From Siphonodentalium dalli (taxonomy: Eukaryota > Mollusca > Scaphopoda > Gadilida > Siphonodentaliidae): DNA of 64,000 bases. The notes under the pieces are model-generated. The model was not told where the DNA came from, did not search any database, and saw only the letters and a program-made list of their open reading frames with translations. The number at the start of each line of letters is the position of its first letter. Within the stretch, counting starts at the first letter, position 1. Made by a program: the position numbers and the translations under genes. The stretch spans positions 109,223,195 through 109,287,194 of the forward strand of contig CP136065.1 of the NCBI GenBank assembly GCA_032622095.1, in the 5' to 3' direction. Below are positions 1-13,859 of the stretch, piece after piece.

Positions 1-524
1 GATATTAGTTGAACAATGAATGCTATTAAATTAAAATAGAACATTAATTTTGCATCGGTCAACGTTGATTATGAATCTATATCTGTTAACACGGAATTGT
101 CTCTTATTGAATCAAAGAACGACTATTGGTTTGAAAATGGAGACTATTGTTTTGAAATAGATTGTAATTGTTTTCACAAACCACCATTAACTTTTATTTC
201 ATGTAATTTCCGACCGAATGGCCGCCCATAAGTTTCATTTTTTCTGTTACTGTCAGCAAGGTATTTTGCCCCATAAAATGGAAAATTGTGAATCTGCCTG
301 ACCATCCCATCTATTTTTATGGACCTGTTACCGGAAACACTCATATTCATTGTATTCTGGTATTGACCCCTTAAATGACCGGAGCGTCCTGAATTTCTGT
401 TAAAATCCTGTGCCGATGGATTTGTCACCCCCCCCCCCCCTTTCGGGAGCCTCGCATATGTGGGATAGTGTTGTTGCCAAACAATGTTTACCTTGACCTT
501 GTTGGCCTGCGCAATCTCTTGCAT

Positions 525-623
525 TTGCGGGGCTCCCTATGGGGGTGCACTAGTTGGCACAAAATCTTAATGCTGCACCAGCGCAGCTCATTGAGAGCTC
601 CTTGAGCTTCCATCATGAAAGGG
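525..623. mobile_element. Right-end fragment of the piggyBac-like MITE family
   Basis: GGCTCCCTATGGGGG, TTGGCACAAAATC and CATCATGAAAGGG followed by TTAA at 624-627 match the right half of the 55-kb copy. No left end is recognisable. Confidence 0.5.
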
Positions 624-626
624 TTA

Positions 627-1740
627 ATATCCCTATTCCACATTTGAATGTATATGTCAAACAGAAAAACTGTTGTATCAACACAGTTTGAATCTTCACT
701 CTTACCGATAGTACGCTATCCCATCTAAGGCACAAATGAAGTGTCCTGTGGTGCATATAGCCACTGGTTGATCAGCCCTGTGATTCAAAGTTAATCCAAA
801 GCAAATTCATCTGTTGATGGCAACTAACATTTAGAGCACACTCTATAATCAACTTCCAGTCTCACCATTTGCCGCACTGATATCCAATTTTAATATCAAA
901 CTGGCTATAAGTCAACAATGCTTTTTCATATCACGTGTACTGTACTGCACAGCCACCATGATAGTAGCAAGTTTGAAAAACAAATGTTTTCGAGCATATA
1001 TACCGGGCCAGTGCATTACACACTGATATTACCAGGTTGATTCGATCAAATTGTTAATGTTCCTGTACTGTATTTGATTGAAATACTGAAGTCTGAAGGC
1101 TGAATCATAACAAACCTGAACTGAAACTATTTCAAGTTTTCACAGATGAAAGCTAGATAAAGCCAAACATACCGGGTACATGTACTTTACAGTATGATTC
1201 CAACTGTTAAACTTAAATCTGTTTGTAAACTAAAATTTCTTATGTCAATATATATAAATGTTTTGCATCTTGTTATGATATGAATTAGGACCTAAATTGA
1301 AAAATTGCAATGGCAATAAAAAGTTTAGGGTCGGGGGTTTAAAATAGGGTCGGTCGGGTTAGCGGAAACAAACGTCTTTTTTTTTTTAGGCCTAATGAAT
1401 TCCACTCACATGTGGCTAATTTGAGACTCCACATTGAATTAATGCAAATAAAAAAAATACTTAAATCCGGTATAAATTGGAGTTCTCTCTCTTCCATCAG
1501 TTTGACAAATAACCAATATTTATGCAAGTTGCTATATCTATTTCTGTCACCTAAAATTTGACTTAAATATGTTGATATGAGTATATTCAATATTTTCCAG
1601 CAGGAATTTTTTCTTATTTTTTTTCATTTGCCAAATGTATGTATACACCCACGGGGGGCGGGCGTCTTTTATTATGGATAACTATACGATTATACATGGT
1701 AAAAAATTCCACAGGAGGGGGAAATTCCCCGTCATATTTT
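627..1740. other. No gene or defined element seen
   Basis: AT-rich sequence with short ORFs only. Nothing here shows paired splice sites with coding character. Confidence 0.5.
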
Positions 1741-2085
1741 TTAAGGATCAGGGGGCCTCAACTGGCAAAATATATTTATTTATTTAGTTTTTTTTATGTC
1801 AATTAAAAAAAATTCAAATTGCACACAGTTTAATCTAACTGTTGTAAAAACTTTATTAAAATCATGAGCGGCAAAATATAAAATAAAAAAAATAAAAATT
1901 CACCTTGAAAATGGGACTGCTCGAGCTGAATTTTAAATATTCTTTAAATTTGCTATTTCACAAAATTATCAGCAATAACATATAACTGATAGGGTGAGTG
2001 AATTTTTTTTTATCCACAAATATATATTAATTTTGCTACCAGTTGCTACAACTAATTTCGAGTTTATCCTCGTAGTAAACATGTG
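1740..2085. repeat. Old repeat shared with the intron before exon 3
   Basis: GGCCTCAACTGGCAAAAT, GAAAATGGGACTGCT and CAACTAATTT...GTAAAC match 28,687-29,065 (ACCTCAACTGATAACAAAAT, GAAAATGAGACTGCT and so on). The 29-kb copy ends about 20 bp before the exon 3 acceptor. Confidence 0.5.
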
Positions 2086-2120
2086 GTGATTCTGGCCAGG
2101 TCAAATGAAGTCAACCTGAT

Positions 2121-2189
2121 CCTTAAGCAACTTTGATGCTTGAGCAACTTAGACCCTTAAGCAACTTAGACCATTAAGCAACTTAGGCC
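2121..2189. repeat. Short tandem repeat, 17-bp unit x4
   Basis: Four units of the type CTTAAGCAACTTAGACC with a few changes. Confidence 0.7.
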
Positions 2190-2785
2190 AAACTCACCTT
2201 CAACTTTCTAGCTCACAACTGGATTGCTCAGTCGTATTCACGGTGAAACCTTCCGAAATTTTGTAAACTGTATTCTTTTTCTTTTATTCCTGAGCCATTA
2301 AATCCTAGATATGTTTACGACTCACTGAAGTAAACTCAGCCAGCAACAATGCTGGAAATTCTAAGAAACCATGCACAGTCATATTATTTCGAATAACTTC
2401 ACAAAATTAAACCATTTTGGTAATCCCGAAGAATAACTCACACAAAGTCTTCAAACAAAATATGAAGACCTATAATTTGAAAGACTTATAATATGGTCAT
2501 AGTATCCTTTTCCAAGCCAGAAATTAGCGCACTGTCACACATAAATAAAACTATCAATCAAATATTGGGACAAAACCTGACCCATATCTATCGCCCACTT
2601 AATTTGTAGGTCAAAAGTTGTATCGGGAGATTCCATATTGTGGCAGGGGATAAGAACGGTCGCTTTAATAAGTCAAATACGAACGTCGCTAGCTTTTCGG
2701 CCATTTGCATGTACATATATGCCGTATAGGACAGAACGACCGGGTTAAAGGCATTGGCCAATGTTTGACCACCATCATCCAGTGG

Positions 2786-3018
2786 TTATTATTGTTAATA
2801 GTAACCACTTGATTTTAGAGTTATCCATCTTACACCCGCAATTTGTCTGTTTGAGCTCGAGCAAGCGGACCACATTCCCAAAATTTAACAAACTTCTAAA
2901 ATCGATATCTGATCACTTTGAGCTTTGACGGGTGGGTTCCTCGACTTGAATCAAATATTGTTTACCCCCGAAGCCAAAGAAATAGTAATTTAGGGGTGTT
3001 TAATCGGATTGAGTACCT
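2786..3018. mobile_element. Half copy of the palindromic TTAA element
   Basis: Only the centre (TTATTGTTAATAGTAACCACTTG) and right arm are present, ending GGATTGAGTACC and TTAA at 3019-3022. Confidence 0.65.
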
Positions 3019-3258
3019 TTAAGTGTACATGCATGTATGTAACATGCTATGATGCTAAGTAATTATATAATTACAACATATTACTAATATAATATATCAT
3101 TTTAGCTTGGTAAATATGCGTATTAAAAAGCAGTCAACATTCCTGAAAAGTATATCTTTCATGAGCATTAATAGTGGCTACTTTTCAATACGAAAGTGGT
3201 TCTTTCTTTCATGAACATACTCATCATTTGCATTGTTTTCAGTTCCACATTAGTGAAT

Positions 3259-3736
3259 TTATAGTTTGGATAGTTTATAGACACTTGGTTTTTGGTAGTA
3301 GTATGGGTCAATATATCTCTTTCTGAAATGTCTCACACTCGGGCACACAAGAAAAATATGATATTCATCGCCTATGCCTGATCCACACAATGCACATGTT
3401 CTTTCTGAAATACCAGTCACCAACCTCAATAGGTAGTATATGGTTTCTTGTTCTAAATTTCAGAACTTTTTGTGCTTGCGATACAGACAGGCATTTTAAG
3501 AAAAGTTCCATATTAAATTCTTTCTTGATTGCTTCATAAAATGAATATTTATGAGATGATTCCAGGCATGCATTCCACTGTTGGAAGTATATGTCATGCA
3601 AACTCTGTCTGGTAGAGTTGTTAAACCAATAAATGCCAAATGTATTCTGTTCATTCCAAACAAAAGTTAGTCCTAATTCATTTAGTAGATTTTCACTTTG
3701 CACATTCCGACAAATAAAGCACGACAAGGCAAGCAA
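3259..3736 (-). pseudogene. 3' end of a LINE-type reverse transcriptase ORF, frameshifted
   Basis: On the minus strand, residues reading ...VLKFRTRNHILPIEVGDWYF, then after a one-base frame change TCALCGSGIGDEYHIFLVCP, match the C-terminal zinc-ribbon-like tail (CxxC...DEYHFL..CP) common to non-LTR retrotransposon polymerase proteins of animals. The frame ends at a TAA at 3259-3261. The frame change near 3390 and a stop just upstream of 3736 show that the copy is dead. No reverse transcriptase catalytic core (YADD) is present, so this is a 5'-truncated remnant. The family assignment rests on motif recognition only. Confidence 0.6.
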
Positions 3737-4099
3737 TCATCTATAAATCGACCGACTGAATATAGTTGAGTTTTTGAATTAAACATATTTTTATTAGTAT
3801 ACTATAATGCATAAATAATACAATACATATAAGGGATTGGAGGACAAGTAGTCCATGATATATTGGTCGACCTCTGCACCCACCAGGACTCAACTTCACC
3901 CCATTAATTTTCTTTCTTAATGTCTCCTCTAATTTTTTTCGGTTGTTAACAAGAAAAAAAGTGGCCGCATAGACTCCAGACAAGATGGCGTCCATCATGG
4001 CGGCCTTTTTTATATGCACCAGGTATCTTTGATCGCCGTTATAGTAAAGATGGTATCACATGCGGTCTTATTTTCCGCTCGATTCGTTATGCTAATATA

Positions 4100-5560
4100 C
4101 AACCCTTACAAATTAGCCAAAAATCCGACAACAGAATCCAATATGGCGGCCAAGATGGCCGCAGAAATGTGAAAATATGCTATTTTTTCTGACGTTTCAC
4201 CACCTTTCGTTTGTACCTGTGGGAAAATATTGGCATCTTGGAGTAATGTTATATATTTATCGTATAGAACAGTCATTGGCGAATACATGGGGACCATAAT
4301 ATACATTCATTGTGGGATATTTTTGTCCGATATCACGTTTTCCCAAATGCCGGTATAATAGGTCAAAGCCGAATCTACGTTAATAACGCGATGTACTGTT
4401 TCGAATCAATGAATGTTATTGCTATCATAACAACACCCATGCATATATATGTGCAGGAGATACTCGAGCTAGGATTCCTCTTATACCTGAGTTGAAGAAT
4501 GTTCCCCCAAATCCAAGATGGCTGCAAAAATGGCCACCAGAAATAGAAAAATCGCCGAAAATCGCTGATTTTAACATCAGTGAGCATTATTGTCATGACA
4601 ACTCCACACCTGCTTACTATTGTGAGTTGGGAACACTTAGGCGAAGAACTTTCCTTGTACCATATCCAAATAAAAGTCCCCCAAATCCAAAATGGCGCCC
4701 ACAATAACGGACAGATTTTGAAAAATCACCGAAATTCCCTCATATTCACATCATTGGGCATTATTATCGAGACAACGCCACCCATGCTGTATCCAGTTGA
4801 TATTGGTTTATCACAATGGACCAGAAGAGCCACATATTATGGTTCATCTCAGTTCCGTCTCAAAGTTCTGCCCATTTCCTTTCAATAATATGGTCAGAAT
4901 CACAAAAGAGGTTCTCCGCAAATTTCCATACTTTAAAATGAATTTGTCATGCCCCATTCGGAACTGGGACAACCATAATAGAACATTTAGTTGTCAGTTA
5001 ATTAACTAACACGTATAATAACCAAGTGAGTCACAATTTGCTACATTTTCGGATAACGCAGAGAATAATGTTATATATATAATGTTATAATGATATATGT
5101 AAAAAAAATAACTTTTACCAATTTGGTTGCCATTTTTGAAGCCATCTTGAGCAATTTGGCCTATAAACACCGTAGTGTGACACATTTAAGATATACCAAT
5201 ACAATAAACACCTTTCAATCTAAAGATAGTTACATATTACTAGAAAAAATGATCCAAACCTGAAAAGTTAATTTTTGCCGATATTTATGTCAAGTTTTTG
5301 AGAGAAAAGTCCAATATTGTTGGTGATGTCAGTGGTGATAACAGTAACAATTAACCATGGTGCAGCAGACATGTTAGTATTCAATGTATAGAAGGCATAA
5401 TAGCCAATTTTGTACATCAACCACAACTTGTAAGCGATTGCAGGACACCCTGGGGCAATATTTACCATTTTTCCATATTTTGGCGGCCTTTTTGGCAGCC
5501 ATTTTGAGCCAAAGTAAGACTTTTGGTTCCAGTGAGTTGGAATATTCATAGGTAATGGTA
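4100..5560. repeat. Degenerate tandem repeats with AAGATGGC cores
   Basis: CCCCCAAATCCAAGATGGC and CCCCCAAATCCAAAATGGC mark two units about 180 bp apart (4,505 and 4,679), each followed by AAAAATCGCCGAAA-like text. Inverse copies of the ATGGCGGCC core appear at about 4,000, 4,145, 5,140 and 5,490. All ORFs here are short and unconserved in reading. Confidence 0.5.
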
Positions 5561-5599
5561 TGCCTCACTTATTTGTAACCTTCTGTTCATGTCTTGTTG

Positions 5600-8500
5600 A
5601 AATATGACTAGAATCCCAGTTGTGATTTTTTTGTGAAATTTTATAACGCGTTCTGTAAAATCGAATTTTTGAGGGATTACAAGGGGATAGGACCCCAATA
5701 ATGGCATATATAATTGCTCCAATGATCAGTTAATATAAAAAATACAAAATAACGTCATATTACTCAACCAGTTCCATACATCATGAACTGATCTAGAAGA
5801 TATTTGTGAAAAAATGTCATATTTTCAACTTTATACGCCAAAACACGCATCCGTGACCTGGCGGCCGGACTACAGCCAATTATATGTGACACTATTTTTC
5901 AAAATTCAAGTAACTTTTCGCAATTTCAAAATATTTATCGCAATTTTTTCGAACTAGCTTATACATTGGTCCAGTGTTGTATCTCATGTTGTTTTATGGT
6001 GATCTGTAATTAATATAAACGATGTCTTGTTCACTTTATAACCACAGTCATATTTGTATACGCTGATCGACACTTGTACTCGATGAAATTTTTATTTTAT
6101 TAAGGAGTAGGAGTTGTCTTCCTTGAAATTTTTTATTTTGGGACACATTCTGAAGCGGGAAACAAGCAAAATCGGATGCGTCATGGTACGAAACACATTT
6201 TGGTATTCACTGATTGACATATTTGGAATTGAAACCTTTATATTTATTGACAACCTGAATTGGGATACATTCCTTGCGTACTCCATTGGCGGGTGTATCC
6301 CAATGCAAATTGAATTGTTGTGTGATGAATATCGTCTTTTCAAGCGATGTGTGAGGTTTAATTTCAACCTATGTTCTGACTAAGTTCTATGATAAAATAA
6401 TTATATCGGATACCTCATTAACGTATACTATATAATATCGGAAGAAACTCCTTAGCATATTGCATCGGTGCAGAAGTTCACCTCATCTCATATATATATA
6501 TATGTATACGTATGTATGTGTGTATGTATATATATGTATACATATATATTTCAAAAGTATATATGTATGTATATGTTTATATATATATGTATATATACTT
6601 GTCTCAAACTTCTTGTTTTGCGGTTTATTACTGCTACAATTTATTTATAGTGTTTCATGAACTATTCTTCGGTCTTCGGTATGAGTTGGTTATCACTTAT
6701 GGAATTAGATTGGCATACTCACACTTTGATGGATGAGCTTACTTCAAGTGAGCCTTCTCAAGTTAAATCGTATTGCATGTGTATATATGTCATCATTTAA
6801 ATGTTGTGTGTGTGTGTGTGTGTATATATATATTGTACCATAATGGTCTCCATATTTGGAGGAATAAAACATATATCTCTCTCAACTTCTAAACTAGAGG
6901 CTTTCTGAGAATTGGCCCACGGACTACTATCAGATTTTGTGGGTTTACAGATGCTCATTCGTTGCACGTCGCAAATCGTCCGGAAGATTTTTATGAATTT
7001 TAAAGCTGTATCTGTTAGAATGCAATTCTCGTTCGCGGCTAAAGTTAGATCTCCTTTTAGAAGCGCTTTGTATAGGACGCGACTCGAAAGGGTATCATAT
7101 ATATAGTTCTATGCGTTGTTGTGAATAAACGGTGCAATACATGAAAAAAAGTGTTCTGCATCTTCCACAGGGCTTCCACGAGTACACGTGGGGTTATCAC
7201 CAATGTGGTTTTCAACTTTGTCATGATTCAGAACACTACATGTACACTTATTTCTAATTCTTATTTCTAATTGAGTATATAGTTGCACGATGCTTGATAA
7301 AATATGGCTGAATAATACATTAAAACTAATTGACTGAGTATCTGTATCTATAAATGAAGTGTTTCGTACAAACCGAAAAAAGGATACCCTATCCGTTGTA
7401 ATGGTTATACACCACGGCTACAATTAGAACGTGCGCATAATTTGATGACGTATAGTACCATAACCGTAATCGAAACTGCTATCGGTCATTTTGGGAAACC
7501 GCTCCATTATGCAGTATAGGATGTGTGTATGTGAGAATATTTAGGGGTGAAGGGATATATTTATAGCGGAGAGCATTTCATATAAGTCATCTATATATGG
7601 TGAACCAATGAGGCACATGATAATGCCGAATTGGCCATTGTCGCCTGGTTTCGACCAAAAAGCTATACCCATGCATGCATGATCTTCAAAAGTCTACACA
7701 GGATCTTCCAAAACGTTGCACATATATATATACATTGTGTATAATTGTTCGTAATTAACAGAAGACTATTTAACAAACAAATCTGGTGGCCTTTTGCACT
7801 TTTGTAAGATCCTGGATAACTTTTTGCACGAAACCTTGCGACAAAGACCAATTCAACCATGAAAACCGTGAGGGGTCCAGACAAATTAGACAATAGCGGA
7901 ACACATACATAAACAAGAGTACAGTGATTGTGGTATGAAGATGGGTAGTACTAAATGTAAATCAGCTAACCGATTATAAATTAGGTAGGACCACATTGCA
8001 CGCTTTATCCTCGGGAATGTGAAACACTCTTACTTGTTCGCTGGACGTTGAAATGCAACAAATTATACACAATTGGTAAGGTTGTCACGCCTTCATACTG
8101 TGTAATCAGTTACCGTTTCAATCCATATTTCGTTCAGTCAATATCGGATTAAGTATTCGCATAAGGTGTGGCTTCCATATTTCCATCTCTTTCGGTAAGT
8201 TGTGTGGCAACATAAGCGTTGGGTGGGGTGATATTCCCTCCCTATATGGTCGGAGGGAAAATAAGCATATTGATATTGATGATATTCCATACCTTACCTC
8301 ATAATCAGATATAGAATAATTAAAGAAATAGTATATGTTTTTTCTAGTGGACTCACAAGAAAAGAGAGTTGGGTCGAGTCTTTCCGCTATACTGTACTAT
8401 CACACAACTAACACAATCATTGGTATGTTTAGAAACGGAACGAAGTTTAGCTACTCAATTTATATAAGTTCAGTGATCTAGAGAAACCCTTAGAAATGCT

Positions 8501-8830
8501 ACAATTTTGCAATAAAATGCTTTTATTTTGTATTATTTATTCTGTAGTTTCACGTGTAACGGCGCTTCTGTCATGTTACTTACGGAATGCTATTTATGCA
8601 GGAAAATTTCACAAGCATCGTTACAGGTGGAACTACAGAATATAAGAATTTTGCGTTCGTTTTTGTTGGCGCTTTATAGCTTTCGCAAATTTTCGAGGTT
8701 GCAAACGCGGCTTAAACGGAGGTCAGACAAAGTTCGGCCAATTTAAAAATAGGGCGTTATATAGCAAACAATACAATTCTCGAAGTGTCAATGCTGTCTT
8801 ATTTAAAAATAGTGTTATACAGATAAGTTT
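5600..8830. other. Apparently intergenic, no gene seen
   Basis: Apart from the TA/TG tracts near 6.5 and 6.8 kb this holds only unconserved short ORFs. TTTTATCCTCG-type and other phrases occur once each. Confidence 0.45.
6482..6602. repeat. TA/TG-rich imperfect microsatellite
   Basis: Alternating TATATG and TGTGTATG runs; a (TG)n(TA)n tract also occurs at about 6,806-6,832. Confidence 0.7.
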
Positions 8831-8839
8831 CATGTGTAT

Positions 8840-9210
8840 AAAATAATAAATTTGAACCGATTACCCCTGTCCGGAACGCTTCTATCAATTAATATTGATT
8901 TTATTTCTAAATTTATGGTATAATATCCAATCAATTTGGGACATTTTTCCGCTGGTGGAAACGTTCGGAGCGTATCAAGCGAGATAACTATCTGTATCTG
9001 AGATCGCCTGAGCGTTTCATTACGACCTGTTCTAAAAATAGTAATGAAAAAATGTCCCATTATATAACAAAATATCGATAAAAAAATCAATGTTATGAGG
9101 CGTTTCCGGAAGGTGCCTTCGACTCATATTTATTATTTTATACCACAGAACAAATATAAAACGTATTTAAAGAATATATAATACATCTTTAACGGACATG
9201 GCCCATTTAA
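8840..9210. repeat. Old interspersed repeat shared with the intron before exon 2
   Basis: GAACGCTTCTATCAATTAAT, TATGGTATAATA and TCCAATCAATTTGGGA match 26,150-26,220; GCGTTTCCGG, CTCATAT and TATACCAC...AAACGTAT match 26,835-26,915, ending near CATCTTTAACG in both. The 26-kb copy runs to within about 20 bp of the exon 2 acceptor. Confidence 0.55.
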
Positions 9211-9214
9211 AAAA

Positions 9215-10500
9215 TAATTAAATATGCATACGTTATTGGAAAAATATATGAAAAATATAAATATATATATAAGGTGTATGGAGGCACGGACTCAGTATGA
9301 GTATACTCATCGCTTGAAATCTGTTTAGCTTAATTGCACCAGTGGGCGCGAAAACAATCTCATTTCAAATACACCTAATACCGTTATATAAGAATTTATA
9401 TTATCTGAAAACACCACCGAAGTTATAAAGATACTAGCTGAAACATACTCCATTCTAGAGCCTTTATTCAGCATCGGAGGGGACTGTTGTCCCCTTTGTG
9501 TTAGGGGTCTGTTGTCCCTGTGCTTCGCGCACATGAGAGACATATCCTACTCGTTTATATATATATTGATCATATTAGAGCATATTATTATACTACTTCA
9601 ATATATCCTCGGCAAATAGGTTCATAATTGGACCTAAATATTGACATTGGTCCATTGGACTTATTTGGTTCTGCTATAAGCCACAGTGGACTGATACCCG
9701 TTATTATGTTGGATGGCGCGGGCCACAGTGAACAAAAAACTATGAAGAGCGTACATCTGGAGATGAAATATAAGCCCATAATGAGCGAATTTGTTTTGTT
9801 TGTTTGTTGTTTTGTTTGTTATTTATTTAATTAGTTTTTTTTTTTAATCAAAATTTTGAAAAACTAACGCCGTTATAACCTCCGCCATGGTACCCAGCGT
9901 CACCACACTATATCAACCGTCTTCAATTTTTCACACATAAAGGAGACAAACGCTCGTGGTTTTATCATATCAGGAATATAATGACCATGAACGCTCTTTA
10001 AGGACGTTATTATTTCATGTTAAAGACAAATTTCTTGATTCGCTGACATGAATATTTCTGTTGCATATAAAGTCCGTATAAAAGTACTTTACATATAATT
10101 TGATATTATTATCCATCCCTTAACTAACACCATTTCCGATTGGGCAAAAGCCGCCACGTGATAGTCCTGGACAAAGTCATTTTGGACTCCCGAAAGTCAT
10201 ATTGGACTCCCGACTGTACAATATAACTTTTTTTATTGGGACTTCGTGACGTCACGAATTACCTCTATTGCGAAATGAATCGGTGAAATTGTGATGCGCG
10301 CGCAACACTGGTGGATTTTAGCAGACGTTTTACTTCCGCATTGAATTTTTTTTTCTCACTCCCGTGTTTACTTTTCCAAATCATGCTTTCTGATGATAAA
10401 AAAAACAGGCTTTCATAGAGAATTAAGTGCCGACAAATACCAAAAATAACCACAAAAGTTTTATTCCCAAAACTTAGATAAACATACAGATGGATAATAA
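9215..10500. other. No gene seen
   Basis: Contains one AACGCTCTTTA motif (9,990) and GTCATATTGGACTCCCG just before the hairpin. Short ORFs on both strands overlap each other and lack coding features. Confidence 0.4.
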
Positions 10501-10510
10501 AAATGTCATT

Positions 10511-10664
10511 ATACAATGATGTGTACAGTATGAGTTTTTCTTATACTCGTCCAGGTTGTGGTGAAAAGTCACATTGGACTCGACACTGGCGTCCAATATG
10601 ACTTTTCACCACAACCTGCATGGACTCGTACAAGAGAGACACATACTGTACACAACATTGTATA
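10511..10664. repeat. Hairpin with GTCCAATATGACTTTTC arms
   Basis: ATACAATGATGTGTACAGTA pairs with TACTGTACACAACATTGTAT; inner arms CCAGGTTGTGGTGAAAAGTC and its inverse meet near 10,590. The related phrase GTCATATTGGACTCCCG occurs at 10,195. The long-form repeat begins at its right edge. Confidence 0.7.
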
Positions 10665-11356
10665 ACAAGAAAACCATAATCAGAAATGGTAACGCCCTCA
10701 AGATCATATTATTAGCCATAAATATAAAGTATAATATAAAATATATTGGTTACATGAATTCACCCCATCAGAATTCCGTTCAAACAACTAATCCTTCGAA
10801 TTATTACAAACAACTACGGCTTATTACTGCAGGTTTCTCATTCACCACACAAGAAAGCTTCTAAATGCGGATAAAAATCGGAGGTATTGTGTTCCCGCCA
10901 AGAGTGCATGGTCCAGCCATTCTTCATACCTAAAGATTGAAAGCAATTAACGCGGTCATAATTATTACATACTGCAACTATAATACCATCACAACACAAC
11001 CATCAGTGGGCTGCAGAACGAAATATATATATATAAGTTGAAATATAAGACTTACAAATTATTATCTTTTAAATTTCTTTTATTGGTAATTGACATAGCT
11101 TGTCACAAACCAAAAATCAACATTATTGACATAATAATGTAAAGGACAATAAACGAAATTGAAATTCCCAATTACACCGTATACCGGTGACCGGCCTCCT
11201 GATCGCGCAGTTCGAATTTAAACTAATAAACCGATGACCGGCCTCCTGATCGCGCAGTTAGACTTTTACACTAATAAACCGGAAAAACCATAAAACCTAC
11301 ATGGGACCACGGAGTTTTATAATTTGGCCCACAGTATAACCTGGTGGTGTTAATAA
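10665..11356. repeat. Long form of the ACAAGAAAACCATAATCAG repeat with a 2-unit minisatellite
   Basis: About 690 bp, closely matching 51,906-52,600. Near the end it has two tandem units of about 53 bp, each with GACCGGCCTCCTGATCGCG followed by ACTAATAAACCG. No inverted ends or ORF. Central minisatellites are typical of some Helitron-like non-autonomous elements of bivalves, but the CTRR end is not evident, so the class is open. Confidence 0.65.
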
Positions 11357-11357
11357 T

Positions 11358-11701
11358 ACAAGAAAACCATAATCAGAAATGGTAACGCCCTCAAAATTAT
11401 ATTACTACGCATAAATATAAATTATAAAAAAATATATAAAATATATTGGTTACATGAATTCACCGCCTCGGGATTCCGTTAAAACAACTAATCCTTCAAA
11501 TTGTTACAAAAAAATACGGCTTATTACTGCAGGTTTCTAATTCACCACACCAGAAGTCTCTAAATGCGGATCAAAAATCGGAGTCATTGTGTTCCCGCCA
11601 TAAAATCTTCAACAGTGGTCCAGCCATTGTTTATATCTAAACATTGAAAGCAATTAATGCGGTCATAATAGTTACATACTGCAACTATCAATCCAGCGAA
11701 T
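11358..11701. repeat. Short form of the ACAAGAAAACCATAATCAG repeat
   Basis: Begins one base after the long copy ends and follows it to ACTGCAACTATC then ATCCAGCGA, where the long form instead continues into the minisatellite part. The same short form occurs at 51,341-51,637. Confidence 0.6.
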
Positions 11702-12439
11702 TTAACATGATTGCTAGAACAAACCATATTATGATGATCGTGTCGTTATTTGTTTAAAATACGTATCAATTGACATATAAGCACCCGTTCCCTCATTAAA
11801 ATCAACATATTTCGATCATTTTAGGCGATCTCCGCGAATTCGGGGAACTCCGCAAATAGACTTCCGCAAACAGGGACCTACTGCGAATTGTCACAACCGG
11901 AAAAAGGAAAAACCAATTATCTATTTGTAAAAATACACACGGCGCATTCGGCGACACACGGCGATATACAATTTGCCCACCAGTGTACACCCGATGGGCG
12001 TGAACAACTTTATAATACACACAGTATGTGGCCATGTAGGCTACATGTAGTGTAGATTAGATGTATGCATATATTGTTTGCACTTGATGTGTCCCTTGAT
12101 CGCTTTGCTGAATCACCTATAATTGTGTCGAAGTGGCTGACGAATGTGAATTTTCATCAACTATTCATATATAATCTGGATAAACTGAATTGGTAGAAAG
12201 TTAGTATGACTTAGTATATCAAGCGCCTTCAACTTCCAATGCATCAGTGAGCGAAAAGTTCTTTAGTTTTACCACACGAGGAAAGAAGTGGTCACCAAAC
12301 GTCCTCTATTGTGATTTCCATATAAAAATGTAATAGAAATTGAGTCGAACTTTGGAGCTGTCTATATCGCAGTCATTATTGGTCAGATTTAAATGGTCTT
12401 TGGCAAAATAGTGAACCGTAATGGGAGAGCTATCCACGT

Positions 12440-12690
12440 CGAACGAATTTCGCCCATTAACCCTTTATATACTAAATGGGTTCTCCCCATTGGAATGGTT
12501 TATTATTGATTTGCAGGGATGTACATGTAATATAAGCAGACGACAGATAAATAGTATACAGAATGAGACTCATGTGTTGAGGTTTAGACAATAAGGTCAA
12601 CAACGATTGTTGAACTTATTAGCTGAAAATTTCCTATGATACTTTAGTATAGAAAAGGGTCAATTTGTAGAAGAATTATGACCCTCAGAG
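12440..12690. repeat. Interspersed repeat with GGAATGGT...GGAGGGATGTACA block
   Basis: TAACCCTTTATATACTAAATGG, GGAATGGTTTATTATT and GGGATGTACATGTAATATAAGCAG recur with changes at 20,885-21,050 and 55,790-55,990, and the TTGTTGAACTTAT...ATTTCCTAT part also at 13,655. No ends defined. Confidence 0.45.
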
Positions 12691-13689
12691 TGACAATGCA
12701 TGTGTGCCAAGGTCATGTTTTAATGATCTTTAGTATCCTCGTCTTGCAACGTGGATGGGGCTATTTACAGTGTATATGTAAAGCTTTTGGTCCTTATAGT
12801 GTAAATTACGTCCGTTCCTGTATCCCCATCATCATAGATCGGATGTAAATTGTGTTTGAATTATTCACGAACTACAATTGGATGAATGGTATCCAGATAC
12901 AACATATTTTGTCCAGTCATCGGAGGTCGGATTAAGCCATCTTTAGAATTAATGGCGCGTCCACATGACGAGCGAGAAAATGTCAGGTATGCCCCATGAT
13001 TGTGACTTACCTGACCAATGAAAAAATTAATACAGGAAAATATCTGACGGAGACAATTCACTACTAGTTTATCACTAGTCGGTGATATGTGTTCAACTTT
13101 ATCGTTGGTCATTGGTATCCGGTATGTAATCTGTAAGGGATATACTCGAAACCGTTTACGCTTCGAGCATGGTCCATCAATATTATAGTCTGTTCAACAA
13201 CTGACACCGTAATTCCATTTTAGATGGTTTTCTGAATCGGTGAAATATTATATGGATATGTGTGCAGTGACTTATCTAGGGGTTTCCGTTGACACGGGGT
13301 GTCCACGTGGGATTTCCGACTAAACCCCTCCACATGAACCAGGACAAACTCCCAAGACCGCATAATTCAATTTGCATCCCATCGGCTATGCATTCCCCCA
13401 CATGGTATCTGACATGGCTTGATTTTATATGTGTTTGTATGCTTACTCAGATCATATTACTCATAGTATATATGTAGTGCATAAACAAATGTCAAATATT
13501 GGCAAAAAAAAGAACATTAGTACAAAATTGCCTCTCGGAACACCCACCCACCCCGGCATATACCTTTCTGCTAATTTGTATTACCCCCCCCCCCCCTGTC
13601 AGATATACGAAAAAATAATACAAGTGCAGAAAGATTCATATTCAATGGTTATTTTGTTGAACTTATCTGAACATTTCCTATGGGAACTA

Positions 13690-13856
13690 CAGTAATGCTC
13701 TAATTAATCGACCTCTTAACCACAGCAGAATTATGGGTAACTTTTCAGGATTTAGTCGGAGAGAGCTTTCCGATGAATGGCTACAAGCGACTAAATCCTG
13801 AAAAGTTACCCATAATTCTGCTGTGGTTAAAAGGTCGATTAATTAGAGCATTACTG
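13690..13856. mobile_element. Mariner-like hairpin MITE
   Basis: TA flanks (13688-13689; 13857-13858) and near-perfect inverted arms beginning CAGTAATGCTCTAATTAATC and running about 70 bp each to a short loop. CAGTAATG ends with TA duplication fit the IS630/Tc1/mariner group. Confidence 0.75.
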
Positions 13857-13859
13857 TAC

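Noticed and set aside
174-524. 116-residue minus-strand ORF with balanced composition
   Set aside because: It starts at the edge of a piggyBac-like fragment, includes a codon run from a C homopolymer, shows no domain and has no convincing splice sites.
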